Assembly (NCBI RefSeq): GCF_002240355.1
Contig: NZ_CP016353.1
Coordinates: 6,053,001-6,117,000 of the forward strand
DNA from: Prauserella marina
GTDB taxonomy: Bacteria; Actinomycetota; Actinomycetes; Mycobacteriales; Pseudonocardiaceae
Reading direction: 5' to 3'
DNA: 64,000 bases
Made by a program: the position numbers and the translations under genes. The notes beneath the pieces are model-generated. The model was not told the origin of the DNA and searched no databases. It was given only the letters and a program-made list of their open reading frames with translations. How positions within the stretch are numbered: the first letter of the stretch is position 1; each line of letters starts with the position of its first letter. This document shows, piece by piece, positions 32,569-42,894 of the stretch.

Positions 32569-33171
32569 GTGTCGCAGGTCACCAGCTTCTCCGAACGCAC
32601 CAGGGCTTCGCTACGCGAACAACTACTCGACGCCGCGACCGATCTGCTGCCGGAACGGGGCTACGCGCGGCTGCGCATGGCCGACGTCGCGACCAAGGTC
32701 GGCGTCAGCAGGCAGACGGTCTACAACGAGTTCGGCAGCAAATCGGCACTGGTGCAGGCCGTCGCGCTTCGGACGACGGCGGAATTCCTCGAAGGCATCC
32801 AGCAGCGCCACGAAGCCGCGCCCGATGTGCTCACCGGCATCTTCGACGCGACGGTGTTCACGATCGAACACGCGAGGGAGAACCGGCTCGTCGCAGCGGT
32901 ACTCGGCACGGAGGTCGCTGAAGATCTCGTTCCCTTGCTCACCACGAGGGGTGAGCCCATTCTTCGCGCGGCGACCGAGGTGTCGGAGGCTCACCTACGC
33001 GATCGGCTTCCCGGACTCGGCGATCCCGCTTTCGTCGCGGAGACCATGGTGCGCCTCACGCTGAGCCATCTCGTATTGCAGACCTGTCCGGCGACCGAAG
33101 TGGCCTCGGACGTCCGCACGGTGATCGCGGCACTCATCCGATCGTCCACAGTGTCCAACAGGAGTGACTAG
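32569..33171 (+). CDS. TetR/AcrR-family regulator of the R2lox operon
   Basis: The 200-residue regulator has an N-terminal HTH ([44 protein letters not shown]) and a C-terminal ligand domain. It is translated from GTG 32569 and its stop codon lies eight bases before the R2lox start, whose ribosome site GGAGAG begins on the last base of that stop. The M. tuberculosis R2lox gene Rv0233 likewise follows a TetR gene, so the pairing is conserved across genera. The inducer is unknown; a fatty acid or a related oxidised lipid would fit the ligand seen in R2lox proteins. Confidence 0.92.
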   Translation: MSQVTSFSERTRASLREQLLDAATDLLPERGYARLRMADVATKVGVSRQTVYNEFGSKSALVQAVALRTTAEFLEGIQQRHEAAPDVLTGIFDATVFTIEHARENRLVAAVLGTEVAEDLVPLLTTRGEPILRAATEVSEAHLRDRLPGLGDPAFVAETMVRLTLSHLVLQTCPATEVASDVRTVIAALIRSSTVSNRSD

Positions 33172-33179
33172 GAGAGCTC

Positions 33180-34145
33180 ATGACCGGCACCGTCGCAGTC
33201 CACCGGGCTGGATTTCAGTCACTGCGCAAGGGAGGGCTCAACTGGGATTCGTTCCCGCTTCGCCTCTTCGTCAAGGGAAACGCGAAGTTCTGGAATCCCG
33301 CCGACATCGATTTCAGCTCCGACAAGGCGGATTGGGAAACCCTCGACGACGACCAGCGCCGCTCGGCGACCTACCTGTGCGCGCAGTTCATCGCGGGCGA
33401 GGAAGCCGTCACGGAGGACATCCAGCCGTTCCTGAAGGCGATGGCCGCGGAAGGACGGCTCGCCGACGAGATGTACCTGACTCAGTTCTGCTTCGAGGAA
33501 GCCAAGCACACGGAGGTTTTCCGGCGCTGGATGGACGCGGTCGGCCTCACCGAGGACCTGCACTCCTACGTCGCCGAGAACCCCCACTACCGCAAACTGT
33601 TCTACGAGGAACTGCCTGAGTCGCTGCACGTACTCGAACACGATCCCAGCCCTGCCAACCAGATCAGGGCCAGCGTCACCTACAACCACGTCATCGAGGG
33701 AAGCCTCGCGCTCACCGGCTACTACGCGTGGCAGAAGGTGTGCACGTCGCGGAACATCCTTCCCGGTATGCAGGAACTCGTCAGGCGCATCGGTGACGAC
33801 GAAAGACGGCACATGGCGTGGGGAACGTTCACCTGCCGCAGGCACATCGCGGCCGACGACTCCCTGTGGGACGTCGTGCAGCAGCGCATGGGCGAACTAC
33901 TTCCGCACGCGCTCGGCATGATCGAGTGGGTCAACAGCCAGTTCGACGAACCGCCGTTCGGCATCGACAACGAGGAATTCGTGCAGTACGCGGCGGACAG
34001 GGCACAGCGAAGGCTCGGGGCGATCGAGTCGGCGAGAGGCGCCGATGTCGCCGCGATCGACCTCGACTACACGCCGGAACAATTGGAGGAGACCTTCGGC
34101 GAGGAGGACGCGCGGGCGTTCGCCGCCATCGCCGAACAGAGCTGA
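33180..34145 (+). CDS. R2-like ligand-binding oxidase (R2lox, Mn/Fe)
   Basis: The 321-residue ferritin-fold protein resembles ribonucleotide reductase R2 but is of the R2lox class, which assembles a Mn/Fe cofactor, binds a long-chain fatty acid and forms a Tyr-Val ether crosslink. By alignment from memory with Rv0233 (offset +6), all metal ligands are present: E74, E107, H110, E173, E208 and H211. The crosslink pair V77 and Y168 is also kept. The motifs [32 protein letters not shown] and [10 protein letters not shown] carry them. It is not a functional RNR subunit: no NrdA gene is near and the R2 radical-tyrosine context is absent. The physiological substrate is unproven. Confidence 0.93.
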   Translation: MTGTVAVHRAGFQSLRKGGLNWDSFPLRLFVKGNAKFWNPADIDFSSDKADWETLDDDQRRSATYLCAQFIAGEEAVTEDIQPFLKAMAAEGRLADEMYLTQFCFEEAKHTEVFRRWMDAVGLTEDLHSYVAENPHYRKLFYEELPESLHVLEHDPSPANQIRASVTYNHVIEGSLALTGYYAWQKVCTSRNILPGMQELVRRIGDDERRHMAWGTFTCRRHIAADDSLWDVVQQRMGELLPHALGMIEWVNSQFDEPPFGIDNEEFVQYAADRAQRRLGAIESARGADVAAIDLDYTPEQLEETFGEEDARAFAAIAEQS

Positions 34146-34149
34146 CCGA

Positions 34150-34194
34150 TCAGTCCATTGTGGTGGCTGTGACAAATCCACCACAATGGACTGA
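34150..34194. terminator. Bidirectional terminator between R2lox and acyl-CoA synthetase genes
   Basis: A 17-bp perfect stem, TCAGTCCATTGTGGTGG (34150-34166) with its complement 34178-34194 and an 11-base loop, fills the gap between genes that end at 34145 and 34197. Confidence 0.88.
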
Positions 34195-34196
34195 CA

Positions 34197-35864
34197 TCAC
34201 GCGTGCTTGGTGTGTGCCGCGTCGCCGAGGCCGAGCAGTTCGATGGAACGCTGCCGCATCTCGACCTTCCTGACCTTTCCCGTCACCGTCATCGGAAACT
34301 CGTCGACGACGTGGACGTACCGCGGAATCTTGTAGCGGGCGAGCTTGTCCGCGCAAAACCGGCGCACGTCCTCGGCGGTGAGTTCGGCCGTCCCCTCCCG
34401 CATCCTGATCCACACCATCAGTTCCTCGCCGTAGCGAGCGTCGGGAACACCGATCACCTGCGCGTCGAGAATGTCGGGGTGGGTGTAGAGGAATTCCTCG
34501 ACCTCGCGCGGATACACGTTCTCCCCTCCCCTGATCACCATGTCCTTGATGCGGCCGGTGATGTTCAGGTACCCGTCTTCGTCCATCACGGCCAGGTCGC
34601 CGGTGTGCATCCAGCGCGCGGCGTCGATGGCTTCGCTCGTCTTGCCGGGCTCCTCCCAGTAACCCAGCATCACCGAATATCCCCTCGTGCACAGTTCTCC
34701 CGGCACGCCACGCGGCACCGTCAGTCCCGTTTCCGGGTCGATGATCTTCGTTTCGAGATGCGGCCCGACCCTGCCGACGGTCGACACCCTGCGCTCGACG
34801 GAATCGTCACTTCTTGTCTGCGTCGACACCGGCGAGGTTTCCGTCATCCCATAGCAAATGGACACCTCGGCCATGCCCATGCGCTCGATCACCTGCTTCA
34901 TGACCTCGACCGGACACGGCGAACCGGCCATGATTCCCGTTCGGAGACTGCTGAGATCGAACGAGTCGAAGCCGGGCTCCGCCAGTTCGGCGATGAACAT
35001 CGTCGGCACGCCGTACAGCGACGTGCACCGCTCGGCCTGCACGGCGTCGAGCGTCGCGTTCGGGTCGAAGGACGGCGCGGGAATGACCATGCACGCGCCG
35101 TGACTCGTCGCGGCGAGATTGCCCATCACCATGCCGAAGCAGTGATAGAAGGGCACGGGAATGCAAATGCGGTCGGCTTCGGTGTAACCACACAGCTCGC
35201 CGACGAAGTAGCCGTTGTTGAGGATGTTGTGGTGGCTCAGCGTGGCGCCCTTCGGGAACCCCGTCGTCCCCGACGTGTACTGGATGTTGATCGGATCGTC
35301 GGCACTGAGCCGCTCACCGATCTCGGCGAGCCGGGCTGCGCCGCGTTCGGCTTCTTCCCTTCCGGAGGTGAGCAGCCGCTGCCAGCTTTCCGTTCCGAGC
35401 AGTACGACGTCGGTCAGTCGCTCGCAACGCGGTCGCACCGATTCGATCATCCCGGCGTAGTCGGAGGTTTTGAACTTCGCGGCGGCGACGAGCGTGCCGA
35501 TACCAGCCTGGTTGAGGACGAATTCCAGCTCGTGTTCGCGGTAAGCGGGGTTGATGTTGACGAGAATCGCGCCGATCTTGGCCGTCGCGTACTGGGTGAG
35601 GATCCATTCGGCGCAGTTCGGGGCCCAGATCCCGACCCGGTCGCCCTTGCCAACCCCTCGCGCGAGCAGGCCGAGCGCGAGCGCGTCGACGTCGGCCGCG
35701 AGCTGCCGGTAGGTCCACCTTCTCCCGGTTTCCCGCTCGACCATCGCGTCCCGGTCCCCGAAGGCGGCGACGGCCCGGTCGAGGTTGGCGCCGATCGTGT
35801 CGCCGAGCAGCGGGACGTCGGATATTCCTGATGCGTAGCTTGGCAGAGCGGGCGCAGGCGACAT
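34197..35864 (-). CDS. Fatty-acyl-CoA synthetase (AMP-binding, FadD type)
   Basis: The 555-residue ANL-superfamily enzyme activates a carboxylic acid to acyl-AMP and then acyl-CoA. The P-loop [11 protein letters not shown] is at 196-206, [10 protein letters not shown] is the A5 motif, and [23 protein letters not shown] and [13 protein letters not shown] form the hinge and C-terminal domain. The catalytic lysine is in MTVTGKVRK. These patterns fit medium- to long-chain acyl-CoA synthetases. ATG 35864 has a perfect GAGGAGG site. It is convergent to R2lox with only a terminator between, so a lipid link is suggestive but the genes are not co-transcribed. Confidence 0.93.
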   Translation of the reverse strand: MSPAPALPSYASGISDVPLLGDTIGANLDRAVAAFGDRDAMVERETGRRWTYRQLAADVDALALGLLARGVGKGDRVGIWAPNCAEWILTQYATAKIGAILVNINPAYREHELEFVLNQAGIGTLVAAAKFKTSDYAGMIESVRPRCERLTDVVLLGTESWQRLLTSGREEAERGAARLAEIGERLSADDPINIQYTSGTTGFPKGATLSHHNILNNGYFVGELCGYTEADRICIPVPFYHCFGMVMGNLAATSHGACMVIPAPSFDPNATLDAVQAERCTSLYGVPTMFIAELAEPGFDSFDLSSLRTGIMAGSPCPVEVMKQVIERMGMAEVSICYGMTETSPVSTQTRSDDSVERRVSTVGRVGPHLETKIIDPETGLTVPRGVPGELCTRGYSVMLGYWEEPGKTSEAIDAARWMHTGDLAVMDEDGYLNITGRIKDMVIRGGENVYPREVEEFLYTHPDILDAQVIGVPDARYGEELMVWIRMREGTAELTAEDVRRFCADKLARYKIPRYVHVVDEFPMTVTGKVRKVEMRQRSIELLGLGDAAHTKHA

Positions 35865-36140
35865 GGGTGCCTCCTCGACGTCGGCGTTGACTGTCTTGCC
35901 CGAAGTGTAGGAACACCGGCACCCCGCCTGCCATCTGCACATGGAGGTTCGTCGCACGCGGCTGGTAGCGTTTCGTTCCATGTCTGGCGCTTCCGCTGCG
36001 GCCACTGCCGCTGTGACGAGGACGCACCGCCTCTAGCGGCGGCGCGCTCATCAACCGAACGTTCCGCCGCCCCGGTTTCCGACCGAAGCGGCCATTTCGT
36101 GCTGCTCGGATTCCTTCTTCGAGCAACGGAGCGTTTTTTC

Positions 36141-37538
36141 GTGAATCTCAAACTCGGCGACCCTCGCGTGAGCGAGTCCTCGTGGCGGCGGCCGTGGCTG
36201 ACGCTGGGCTGCCTTGCCATGTTGCAGTTCCTCATCGCCGTCGACGTCACGGTCGTCAACATCGCCCTGCCTTCGATCGGCACGCATTTCGACGTCGGCA
36301 CTCGCGGACTGACCTGGGTCGTCGTCGGCTACACCATCACCGGCGGCGGCCTGCTCATGCTGGGCGGCAGGCTCGGCGATCTGCTCGGCAAACGGCGGGT
36401 GTTGCTCGCGGGCACCTCGGTGTTCGGCGCGGCCTCGCTGCTGGCAGGGCTCGCGCCGACCTTCCCGCTGCTGGTCGTGGCACGCCTGCTCCAGGGCGTC
36501 GGCGAGGCGCTGGCACTGCCGTCGGCGATGGCGCTGATCATCTTGGCCTTTCCGGAAGGACCACGGCGCACCCGTGCGCTGAGTGTGTGGGCCGCGGTGG
36601 CGAGTACCGGGCTGGTGCTGGGCTTCGTGCTGTCAGGGACCATCACCGAACTGCTCGGCTGGCGATGGATCTTCTTGATCGCCATCCCGTTCATCGTCGT
36701 GGTGATGTGCGCCGTCCTGGTACTCGTCCCCAGGGACACGCGAGTCGCGCGAACGTCGTTGGACGTTCCCGGCTCGATCCTGCTCACCGCGGCGCCGTTG
36801 CTGTTCGTGTTCGGTGTCATCGAGGCTGGAGAAGAGAACGCCTCCCCGTGGCTCGCCTCGTCGGCATTGGCGGGGGCGGTGACGGCGGGCGTGCTGTTCG
36901 TCGTCGTCGAACGCACGGCGCGAAACCCGCTGGTCCCGCCCTCGTTCCTCGCCAACCGGGGCAGGGTGCTCGCCAACGGCGCGACGGCACTGCTCAGCGC
37001 CGCGCTGTCGACCTCGTTCCTGCTGTTCACTCTCCATTTGCAGGAACGAGCCGGTCTCACCCCGCTTGAGGCGGGCGTCGCGCTGCTGCCACTCGCCGTG
37101 GCGCTCGTCGCGGCCGTGACATTCGTTCCCCGCCTCATCGGCAGGTGGGGAGCCAGGACGTGCGCCGTCATCGGTATCGCGCTGACGGCCTTCGGGATGA
37201 TCGCGATCGCCGTCGCCGCGAGCAGCGGTACGAATGCTCCCGCCATGCTCCCCGCGATGGTGTTGATCGCGGCGGGCATGGGATTCGGGCTCGTCGGCCT
37301 TCAGTACGCGGCCGTCACGGGAGTGACCGAGGACGACGCCGGAGTCGCCTCCGGCGTGCAAAGAGCAGCGGACCAGCTCGGCGGTTCGACGGGAATCACG
37401 CTCTACATCGGCGCCGGGTTCTCCCCAGCGCTGTCGGGCTTCGATCCGTTCGTCGCCAGCTCCGTGCTGGCGACGGCAGGGCTCGTCGCGGCCTGCCTGC
37501 TCGCGGCCCGCATCAGCGGGCGCCGCACCACGAGCTGA
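36141..37538 (+). CDS. MFS transporter, DHA2 (14-helix) drug exporter type
   Basis: The 465-residue permease has about 14 membrane helices. DHA2 marks are LIAVDVTVVNIALPSIG at the first helix (motif D1), GGRLGDLLGKRRVLLAG (motif A), RLLQGVGEALALPSAMALI (motif C-like) and ELLGWRWIFLIAIPF. Family members export drugs, dyes or antibiotics with proton antiport. GTG 36141 is used because GGAG lies 10 bases upstream; ATG 36099 is possible. It is preceded by a 276-base gap in which I see only a doubtful 31-codon reading frame at 35941-36036. A hairpin follows the stop. Confidence 0.9.
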   Translation: MNLKLGDPRVSESSWRRPWLTLGCLAMLQFLIAVDVTVVNIALPSIGTHFDVGTRGLTWVVVGYTITGGGLLMLGGRLGDLLGKRRVLLAGTSVFGAASLLAGLAPTFPLLVVARLLQGVGEALALPSAMALIILAFPEGPRRTRALSVWAAVASTGLVLGFVLSGTITELLGWRWIFLIAIPFIVVVMCAVLVLVPRDTRVARTSLDVPGSILLTAAPLLFVFGVIEAGEENASPWLASSALAGAVTAGVLFVVVERTARNPLVPPSFLANRGRVLANGATALLSAALSTSFLLFTLHLQERAGLTPLEAGVALLPLAVALVAAVTFVPRLIGRWGARTCAVIGIALTAFGMIAIAVAASSGTNAPAMLPAMVLIAAGMGFGLVGLQYAAVTGVTEDDAGVASGVQRAADQLGGSTGITLYIGAGFSPALSGFDPFVASSVLATAGLVAACLLAARISGRRTTS

Positions 37539-37558
37539 CCCCGCACGACGAGATCGGG

Positions 37559-37586
37559 CGGTGCCGGTCGCATCAGACCGGCACCG
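37559..37586 (+). terminator. Hairpin after the DHA2 transporter
   Basis: CGGTGCCGGTC (37559-37569) pairs perfectly with 37576-37586 around a six-base loop, and a further GGG/CCC pair beyond one bulged base lengthens it. It begins 20 bases after the stop. Confidence 0.75.
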
Positions 37587-37655
37587 TCCCGGAACGTCCG
37601 TGTCCGGAGAGCTGCCGTACGAGCACCACGCCCGGTTTTCCGGGACGATGAAGGC

Positions 37656-38057
37656 ATGCGCACGCTACTGAACGTGATCTGGCTGGTGCTCGCCGGATTC
37701 TGGCTGGCGATCGGTTACGTCGTCGCGGGGATCATCTGCTGCATCCTGATCGTCACGATCCCGTTCGGGCTCGCGTCGTTCCGGATCGCCAACTACGCGT
37801 TGTGGCCGTTCGGCCGCACTCTCGCCGACCGGCGCGACGCGGGAGCGCCCTCGCTGATCGGCAACCTGATCTGGTTGATCTTCGCGGGCTGGTGGCTGGC
37901 TATCGGCCACCTCGTCACCGGGTTCCTGTTGTGCGTCACGATCATCGGGATCCCGCTCGGCATCGGCAACTTCAAGATGATCCCGGTGTCGTTGTTGCCA
38001 CTCGGCAGGGAGATCGTGCCGGCTTCGGGAGCAGCGGCGGCAGCCGTCAGGCCCTGA
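37656..38057 (+). CDS. YccF-domain inner-membrane protein
   Basis: The 133-residue membrane protein has two copies of a helix-pair unit: NVIWLVLAGFWLAIGYVVAGI and NLIWLIFAGWWLAIGHLVTGF, each followed by a TIPFG or IIGIPLG turn and ALWPFGR or SLLPLGR. This is the YccF family (DUF307), an internal duplication of unknown function found widely in bacteria. ATG 37656 is the only sensible start. It converges on the metallophosphoesterase gene with a six-base gap and no separate terminator. Confidence 0.88.
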   Translation: MRTLLNVIWLVLAGFWLAIGYVVAGIICCILIVTIPFGLASFRIANYALWPFGRTLADRRDAGAPSLIGNLIWLIFAGWWLAIGHLVTGFLLCVTIIGIPLGIGNFKMIPVSLLPLGREIVPASGAAAAAVRP

Positions 38058-38063
38058 TCGCCG

Positions 38064-38867
38064 TCAGTCTTCCGGCTCCCACGGCAGTTCGACGACGAGG
38101 CAGGGGCCGCCGACGAAGAGACCACCGTCGATGCCGAGCGCCTTGCCACCGGCATAGAGGTAGGGGGCCTCGATCTCGGAGGGATGGATGCCGAGCTGGT
38201 CTGCGATAACACTGTGCCCATGCACGACGCGCTTGCCGCCGAGCTGGGCGAGCAGGATGTCGGCGAGGTCAGGACCGTGTGGGCCTCGGAAGGCATACCG
38301 CGTCGTCATCCGCCGCCAGACCTCCCACCACTTCGCGAGATCCTGGCCGCGAAGGACCTCGTGCACGGCGCCGTTGATCTCGTCCGGCGTTTCCCCCCAT
38401 TCGAGGTATTCCAGGGTGTCCGAATGGACGAGCAGATGATCGGCGACGACCGCGACCACAGGGCGGGAGACGAGCCACTCCACGTGCTCCTCGGTCAGTT
38501 CCTCCTGATCAGCGGCGAGACCGCCGTTGATCTCCCAGCTTCTCGCGAAATTGCGCGGTCCGAAATCGGAGGGCACGGGTTCTTCGCCGAAGTTGTACAT
38601 GCCGAGCAGCAGAATCTCGTGATTGCCGAGCAGGCTCTCCACGAAACCGCCTGAATCGGGCGCTTGCCGTTGCAGCTTTCTGACCAGGTCGATCGCGGCG
38701 ATACCCGCGGGGCCCCTGTCGACGAAGTCGCCAAGAAACCACAGGTGGGCACTGCCGCCTGCCCAGTCGCCCGACTCGTCGACGAGACCACGCTTGGCCA
38801 GCGCCTCGGCCAGTTCGTCGCGGTGCCCGTGGACGTCACCGACGACGAACGTGGGGTCTTCCGTCAC
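38064..38867 (-). CDS. Calcineurin-like metallophosphoesterase
   Basis: The 267-residue phosphoesterase has the dimetal motifs in order: GDVHGH (D-x-H), GDFVDRGP (GDxxDRG), LGNHE (GNHE), HSDT and VHGHSV (GHxH-like). The spacing fits bacterial Ser/Thr phosphatase or Ap4A hydrolase-like members of the family. Substrate is unknown. The start is GTG 38867; there is no ribosome site, but TTATCG lies seven bases upstream, suggesting a leaderless message. It is the last gene of a same-strand run from the mod operon, 37 bases after the HAD-IIA gene. Confidence 0.88.
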   Translation of the reverse strand: MTEDPTFVVGDVHGHRDELAEALAKRGLVDESGDWAGGSAHLWFLGDFVDRGPAGIAAIDLVRKLQRQAPDSGGFVESLLGNHEILLLGMYNFGEEPVPSDFGPRNFARSWEINGGLAADQEELTEEHVEWLVSRPVVAVVADHLLVHSDTLEYLEWGETPDEINGAVHEVLRGQDLAKWWEVWRRMTTRYAFRGPHGPDLADILLAQLGGKRVVHGHSVIADQLGIHPSEIEAPYLYAGGKALGIDGGLFVGGPCLVVELPWEPED

Positions 38868-38904
38868 AGTTCGACGATAAGCCCTCGCGGCAACCCCCCG
38901 AAGA

Positions 38905-39699
38905 TCAGGCCGACCCGAACGGGTCCTTCGTACGACCGACCAGGTCGGCGATCGAATTGACGACCAGCGTCGGCCGGTATGGGTAGCGGTCGGCCGATTC
39001 CCTCGTCGAAATGCCGGAGAGCACCAGAATCGTCTGCAACCCCGCCTCGATTCCCGAATGCACGTCGGTGTCCATCCGGTCACCGATCATGAGCGTGTGC
39101 TCGGAATGCGCCCCGAGTGACCGCAGGGCCGAACGCATCATCAGCGGATTCGGCTTGCCGACGTAATAAGGGGAACGGTTGGTCGCCCGCTCGATGAGCG
39201 CGGCGATGGAACCGGTAGCGGGAAGCAGACCTTCCCTGCTCGGGCCCGTCGGATCGGGGTTGGTCGCGATGAACCGCGCCCCGCCTTCGATCAGCCGGAT
39301 CGCCCTCGTGATGGCGGTGAAGCTGTAGGTCCTGGTCTCGCCGAGGACGACGTAGTCGGGGTCGGTGTCGGTGAGCACGTAGCCCACCTCGTGCAGCGCC
39401 GTCGTCAGCCCGGCCTCGCCGATGACGTAAGCCGAACCTCCCGGCCGCTGATCTTGCAGGAACTTGGCGGTCGCGAGCGCCGACGTCCAAATCGATTCCT
39501 CAGGCACGTCCAGCCCGCTGCGCGCGAGCCTCGCCCGCAGGTCACGCGGAGTGTAGATCGAGTTGTTGGTGAGCACGAGAAAACGGGCGTCATTGGCACG
39601 TAGCTCGGCGAGAAACTCGTCCGCGCCGGGCACGAGATGTTCCTCGTGCACCAGTACGCCGTCCATGTCGGTCAGGTAGTTCCAGCGCTGGTCGCTCAT
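38905..39699 (-). CDS. HAD-IIA (NagD-like) phosphatase
   Basis: The 264-residue HAD hydrolase has [12 protein letters not shown] (D11 nucleophile, D13), VLTNNS (motif II), a C2-type cap in the middle, [13 protein letters not shown] (motif III lysine) and [10 protein letters not shown] (motif IV acids). The C2a cap places it in the NagD/AraL/PgpA-like IIA subgroup acting on nucleotides or sugar phosphates. It begins nine bases downstream of modC, so it may be carried on the molybdate operon transcript, though no functional tie is apparent. Confidence 0.9.
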   Translation of the reverse strand: MSDQRWNYLTDMDGVLVHEEHLVPGADEFLAELRANDARFLVLTNNSIYTPRDLRARLARSGLDVPEESIWTSALATAKFLQDQRPGGSAYVIGEAGLTTALHEVGYVLTDTDPDYVVLGETRTYSFTAITRAIRLIEGGARFIATNPDPTGPSREGLLPATGSIAALIERATNRSPYYVGKPNPLMMRSALRSLGAHSEHTLMIGDRMDTDVHSGIEAGLQTILVLSGISTRESADRYPYRPTLVVNSIADLVGRTKDPFGSA

Positions 39700-39708
39700 G
39701 CCCCAAGC

Positions 39709-40803
39709 CTATTGGCCGAGTACGGGATGGATCGTCACCGAGGCGGCCTTCACCGAAAGGCGGACCGCAGTGCCCGGTTCGAGTGCGAGTTCGGCGACGG
39801 CGGCAGGCGTCAGATCCGCGCTGAGGCCGTCAGCCCAGTCCTGCCCGCCGACGGCGCGCAGTCGCACGACCGCCCCGTAGGGCTCCAGCGCGCCGACGAC
39901 GGCCGCGACCGTGTTGCGCGGGCTGCCTGCCGCGGCCGAACCGGCCGGGTAGACGGACACCGCGGCTGGAGCGAAAACGGCGACGGCAGGCTCGCCGGTC
40001 ACCGCGTCGGGCGCGGCGACGCCGCTGATCGAACCGCCGGAGCGGGTGAGCAGACCTTCGGGTTTCGCGATGCCCTCTACCAGGTTCAGCCCCGCGATCC
40101 TCGCCGTGAACGGCGTTCGGGGCGCCGAAAGCACCTGTCTCGTCGGCCCCTGCTCGACGATCCTTCCACCGGAGAGCACGATGACGTGGTCGGCGAGCGC
40201 GAGCGCGTCGAGCGGGTCGTGGGTGACCAGCACCGTCGCCCGCCTGTTGTCCTCGGCCCTCAGCACCCTTCGGAGCAGCCCGCGCACGGCGGGTGCCGCG
40301 TCGACGTCCAGCGCCGCGAAGGGCTCGTCGAGCAGCAGCAGGTCGGGTTCTCCAGCGAGGGCGCGAGCGACGGCGACCCGCTGAGCCTGGCCTCCCGACA
40401 ATTGCGAAGGCTTCCTCGCCTCGAACTCCTCCGCATCCACTTCGGACAGCCAGCGTCGCGCCACCGCTCTCGCGCTGGCCGTCGACTTGCCTGCCGCCCT
40501 CGGCGCGAAGGCGACGTTGTCGACGACGGAAAGGTGAGGAAAGAGCAAAGCCTCCTGGGCCAGCAGGCCTACGGCACGATCATGGGCAGGCACGTGCACC
40601 TTGGGCGTCCTGGTGAGCGTCCGGTCGCCGAACGTGATGACACCTCGGTCGGGGAGCAACAGCCCGGCAAGGCTGTTCAACACCGTCGACTTGCCTGAGC
40701 CGTTGGGGCCGAGCACGGCGAGCACGGTGCCTCTCGGCACGTCGAAGCCGACGGAAAGGGTGAACTCGCCCCTCTCGACCTCGATGTCGGCGTGCAGTGT
40801 CAC
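39709..40803 (-). CDS. modC: Molybdate ABC transporter ATPase ModC
   Basis: The 364-residue ATPase powers molybdate import. Residues 33-41 hold Walker A (GPNGSGKST), [16 protein letters not shown] is the signature, [12 protein letters not shown] is Walker B with the D-loop, and VTHDPLD the switch histidine. The last 120 residues contain the TOBE/Mop domain typical of ModC ([14 protein letters not shown] to [14 protein letters not shown]), which binds molybdate as regulator. The start GTG overlaps the modB stop as GTGA. The neighbours ModA and ModB make the assignment firm. Confidence 0.95.
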   Translation of the reverse strand: MTLHADIEVERGEFTLSVGFDVPRGTVLAVLGPNGSGKSTVLNSLAGLLLPDRGVITFGDRTLTRTPKVHVPAHDRAVGLLAQEALLFPHLSVVDNVAFAPRAAGKSTASARAVARRWLSEVDAEEFEARKPSQLSGGQAQRVAVARALAGEPDLLLLDEPFAALDVDAAPAVRGLLRRVLRAEDNRRATVLVTHDPLDALALADHVIVLSGGRIVEQGPTRQVLSAPRTPFTARIAGLNLVEGIAKPEGLLTRSGGSISGVAAPDAVTGEPAVAVFAPAAVSVYPAGSAAAGSPRNTVAAVVGALEPYGAVVRLRAVGGQDWADGLSADLTPAAVAELALEPGTAVRLSVKAASVTIHPVLGQ

Positions 40804-41651
40804 GCGCGCACCTTCCTCGTCCGCCGCTTGCCGCTACGGCTGTCACCGCGGTCGGCTCCGGCGCCCTCAAGCGCCCGCGGCCTCGCGACGGCTATCACCA
40901 GTATCGCGACGACAACGAGCAGCAACGCCAGCGCGACGGCGCTGTCGATGTCGGCCTCGGCCTGGTTGTAGACCTCAAGCGGCAAGGTGCGCGTGACCCC
41001 TTCGAGACTGCCGGCGAAGGTGATCGTGGCGCCGAATTCACCGAGCGCCCTCGCGAAACTGAGCACAGCGCCCGAGCCGAGGGCGGGTAGCAGCAGCGGC
41101 AGCGTCACCCTCCTGAACACGAGCCACGGCCGCGCACCGAGCGTCGCGGCGACCTGTTCGTAGCGATCGCCGGAATTACGCAGCGCGCCTTCGAGGCTCA
41201 CCACGAGAAAAGGCATCGCGACGAACGTCTGCGCGATCACGACGGCCGCGGTCGTGAAGGGGATCCGTACCCCCGCGGTCACGTCGAGCAGGTAGCCGAG
41301 AAACCCGTTGCGGCCAAGCAGGAACAGCAGGGCGAGGCCACCGACGACGGGAGGAAGCACGAGCGGCAGCAACACCACCGCTCGCAGCAGGCGGACGAGT
41401 GGCCCACTCGATCTGGCAAGCACGACGGCGAGCGGCACCCCGAGCAGCACACAGGCCACAGTGGACAGCACGGCGGTCACGAGCGACAGCCGAAGTGCGT
41501 TCAGCGAGGCGGTGGAGGTGAGCAGTTCGGGCAGCCGCGCGAAGTCGGTACGCACGAGCAGCCCGACAACGGGAAGCACGACGAGCGCGAGTGCGACGGA
41601 TGCCGGGATCCACAGCACCCACGGAACCGAACGGCGATTACGGCGAGCCAA
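40800..41651 (-). CDS. modB: Molybdate ABC permease ModB
   Basis: The 283-residue permease has five to six membrane helices (near 10-32, 55-75, 87-112, 135-158, 196-215 and 240-258). The EAA-type cytoplasmic loop reads [26 protein letters not shown], which contacts the ATPase, and [14 protein letters not shown] is characteristic of ModB. It lies between modA (14-base overlap) and modC (GTGA overlap). The basic C-terminal 30 residues ([16 protein letters not shown]) are a short extension beyond the usual length. Confidence 0.95.
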   Translation of the reverse strand: MARRNRRSVPWVLWIPASVALALVVLPVVGLLVRTDFARLPELLTSTASLNALRLSLVTAVLSTVACVLLGVPLAVVLARSSGPLVRLLRAVVLLPLVLPPVVGGLALLFLLGRNGFLGYLLDVTAGVRIPFTTAAVVIAQTFVAMPFLVVSLEGALRNSGDRYEQVAATLGARPWLVFRRVTLPLLLPALGSGAVLSFARALGEFGATITFAGSLEGVTRTLPLEVYNQAEADIDSAVALALLLVVVAILVIAVARPRALEGAGADRGDSRSGKRRTRKVRA

Positions 41652-42390
41652 AACCGGCCTTGCCGAGTTCCTGCCTGCCCGCCTCGCCGAGGACGAGTTC
41701 CGTGAACCGCGCCGCGAGGTCGGATTCCGAGGAGCCGGCGAGCACGGCGATCGGATACCGGTTGACCGCCTCGTCCGCCTCGGGGAAGTCGACGTGGTCG
41801 ACGTTCCTGCCGTTGACGTCCGTCACGTAGACGAGCCCCGCGTCGGCCTCACCCGCCTCGACCTTGGTCAGTACCGCCTTCACGTCCTGCTCCTCGCTCG
41901 CCGGCGAAAGAGCGACGCCCGCGGCCTGCTCGACCTTCTCCGTCGCCGAGCCGCAGGGCACCTGCGGCGCGCACACGATGACGGTCAGGTCTTCCTTCGC
42001 GAGATCCGCGAAGGACGTGATCCCCTTGGGATTGCCCTTCGGCACCGCGATCGTCAGCGTGTTGGTCGCGAAAACGGTCGGCTCGCCCTCGACGTCACCG
42101 GACTCCACCGCCTTGTCCATGTTCTTCTCGTCGGCCGATGCGAACACGTCGGCAGGCGCGCCCTCCTGGATCTGCTGGACGAGCTTCGACGAACCGGCGA
42201 GGTTGAGTTTGACGTCGACGCCGGGGTTGTCGTCCTCGAATCGTTTCTCAAGCACGCCGAACGATTCGGTGAGCGAGGCCGCCGCGAAGACGTTCAGCGT
42301 CGTGCCGTCACCTTGTCCTCCTTGTGAGGCGGCGCCGCACGCGGAGGTGACGAGGACGGCGCCGAGGACGGCCGCGAGCCGGGACCTCAT
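41638..42390 (-). CDS. modA: Molybdate-binding lipoprotein ModA
   Basis: The 250-residue periplasmic-type binding protein is anchored by a lipoprotein signal ending VTSAC. The mature part has [19 protein letters not shown] and [25 protein letters not shown], the two strands that hold the molybdate oxyanion through Ser residues, then [18 protein letters not shown]. This is the ModA/WtpA-like SBP_bac_11 pattern. ATG 42390 overlaps the regulator stop by ATGA, so translation is coupled to the Mop-domain gene upstream. Confidence 0.95.
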   Translation of the reverse strand: MRSRLAAVLGAVLVTSACGAASQGGQGDGTTLNVFAAASLTESFGVLEKRFEDDNPGVDVKLNLAGSSKLVQQIQEGAPADVFASADEKNMDKAVESGDVEGEPTVFATNTLTIAVPKGNPKGITSFADLAKEDLTVIVCAPQVPCGSATEKVEQAAGVALSPASEEQDVKAVLTKVEAGEADAGLVYVTDVNGRNVDHVDFPEADEAVNRYPIAVLAGSSESDLAARFTELVLGEAGRQELGKAGFGSP

Positions 42391-42791
42391 TGGGAACCTC
42401 CAGGAGTTTCGACGATCACCTGGGTCGCCTTGACGACGGCCACCGCGAGCACCCCCGGCGCGAGCCCGAGTTCTCGCACCGCCTCGGCGCTCATCAGCGA
42501 TACGACGCGATGTGGTCCGCATTGGATCTCCACCTTGGCCATGACGGTGTCGGCGACGACGTCCGTTACGAGGCCGACGAACCGGTTGCGCGCCGACCTG
42601 CCGACATCGGAGGGGTCAGGAGCTTCCTCGGCCTGGCGGCGCGCGAAGGCGGCTAGTTCGGCGCCGTCGACGACCTTGCGTCCTGACGAGTCCTCACCGG
42701 CGGTGAGTTGCCCCGACTTGACCCACCGGCGCACCGTGTCGTCGCTGACGCCCAGCAATCTCGCTGCTTCCGAGAACCGAAAATGCGGCAT
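42387..42791 (-). CDS. HTH-Mop domain molybdate-responsive regulator
   Basis: The 134-residue protein joins a MerR/excisionase-type helix-turn-helix (FRFSEAARLLGVSDDTVRRWVKSGQL, residues 4-29) to a C-terminal Mop/TOBE molybdate-binding domain (GRSARNRFVGLVTDVVADTVMAKVEIQCGPHRVVSLMSAEAV). It is a compact functional analogue of ModE in which the winged helix is replaced by a MerR-like HTH. It is the first gene of modABC (ATGA overlap with modA) and probably senses molybdate and represses both its own operon and perhaps divergent moaA. A 13-bp palindrome lies directly upstream. Confidence 0.88.
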   Translation of the reverse strand: MPHFRFSEAARLLGVSDDTVRRWVKSGQLTAGEDSSGRKVVDGAELAAFARRQAEEAPDPSDVGRSARNRFVGLVTDVVADTVMAKVEIQCGPHRVVSLMSAEAVRELGLAPGVLAVAVVKATQVIVETPGGSQ

Positions 42792-42796
42792 ATCCT

Positions 42797-42809
42797 GGAG
42801 ATTATCTCC
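42797..42809. promoter_or_regulatory. Palindrome in the mod/moaA divergent promoter
   Basis: GGAGATTATCTCC is a perfect 13-base palindrome with a central T, five bases upstream of the regulator's ATG and 85 bases upstream of moaA. It is the clearest dyad in the divergent region and a candidate operator for the HTH-Mop protein. On the minus strand it also contributes a purine-rich GGAG near the start. Confidence 0.5.
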
Positions 42810-42894
42810 GCAGTCGCGGAAAAGCCATGGCGCCGGCGATCTTGTGTACAACGAACCTCACAACTTGCCCTGTTCCGGCACTACGCTGGGGTGG

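Noticed and set aside
33180-34145. Ribonucleotide reductase beta subunit (NrdB/NrdF)
   Set aside because: The ligand set and the V77/Y168 pair match R2lox instead, and no NrdA gene is near.
35941-36036. A 31-codon reading frame before the DHA2 transporter, possibly a leader peptide
   Set aside because: No ribosome site, no cysteine or other motif of known actinobacterial leader peptides, and no attenuator hairpin after it.
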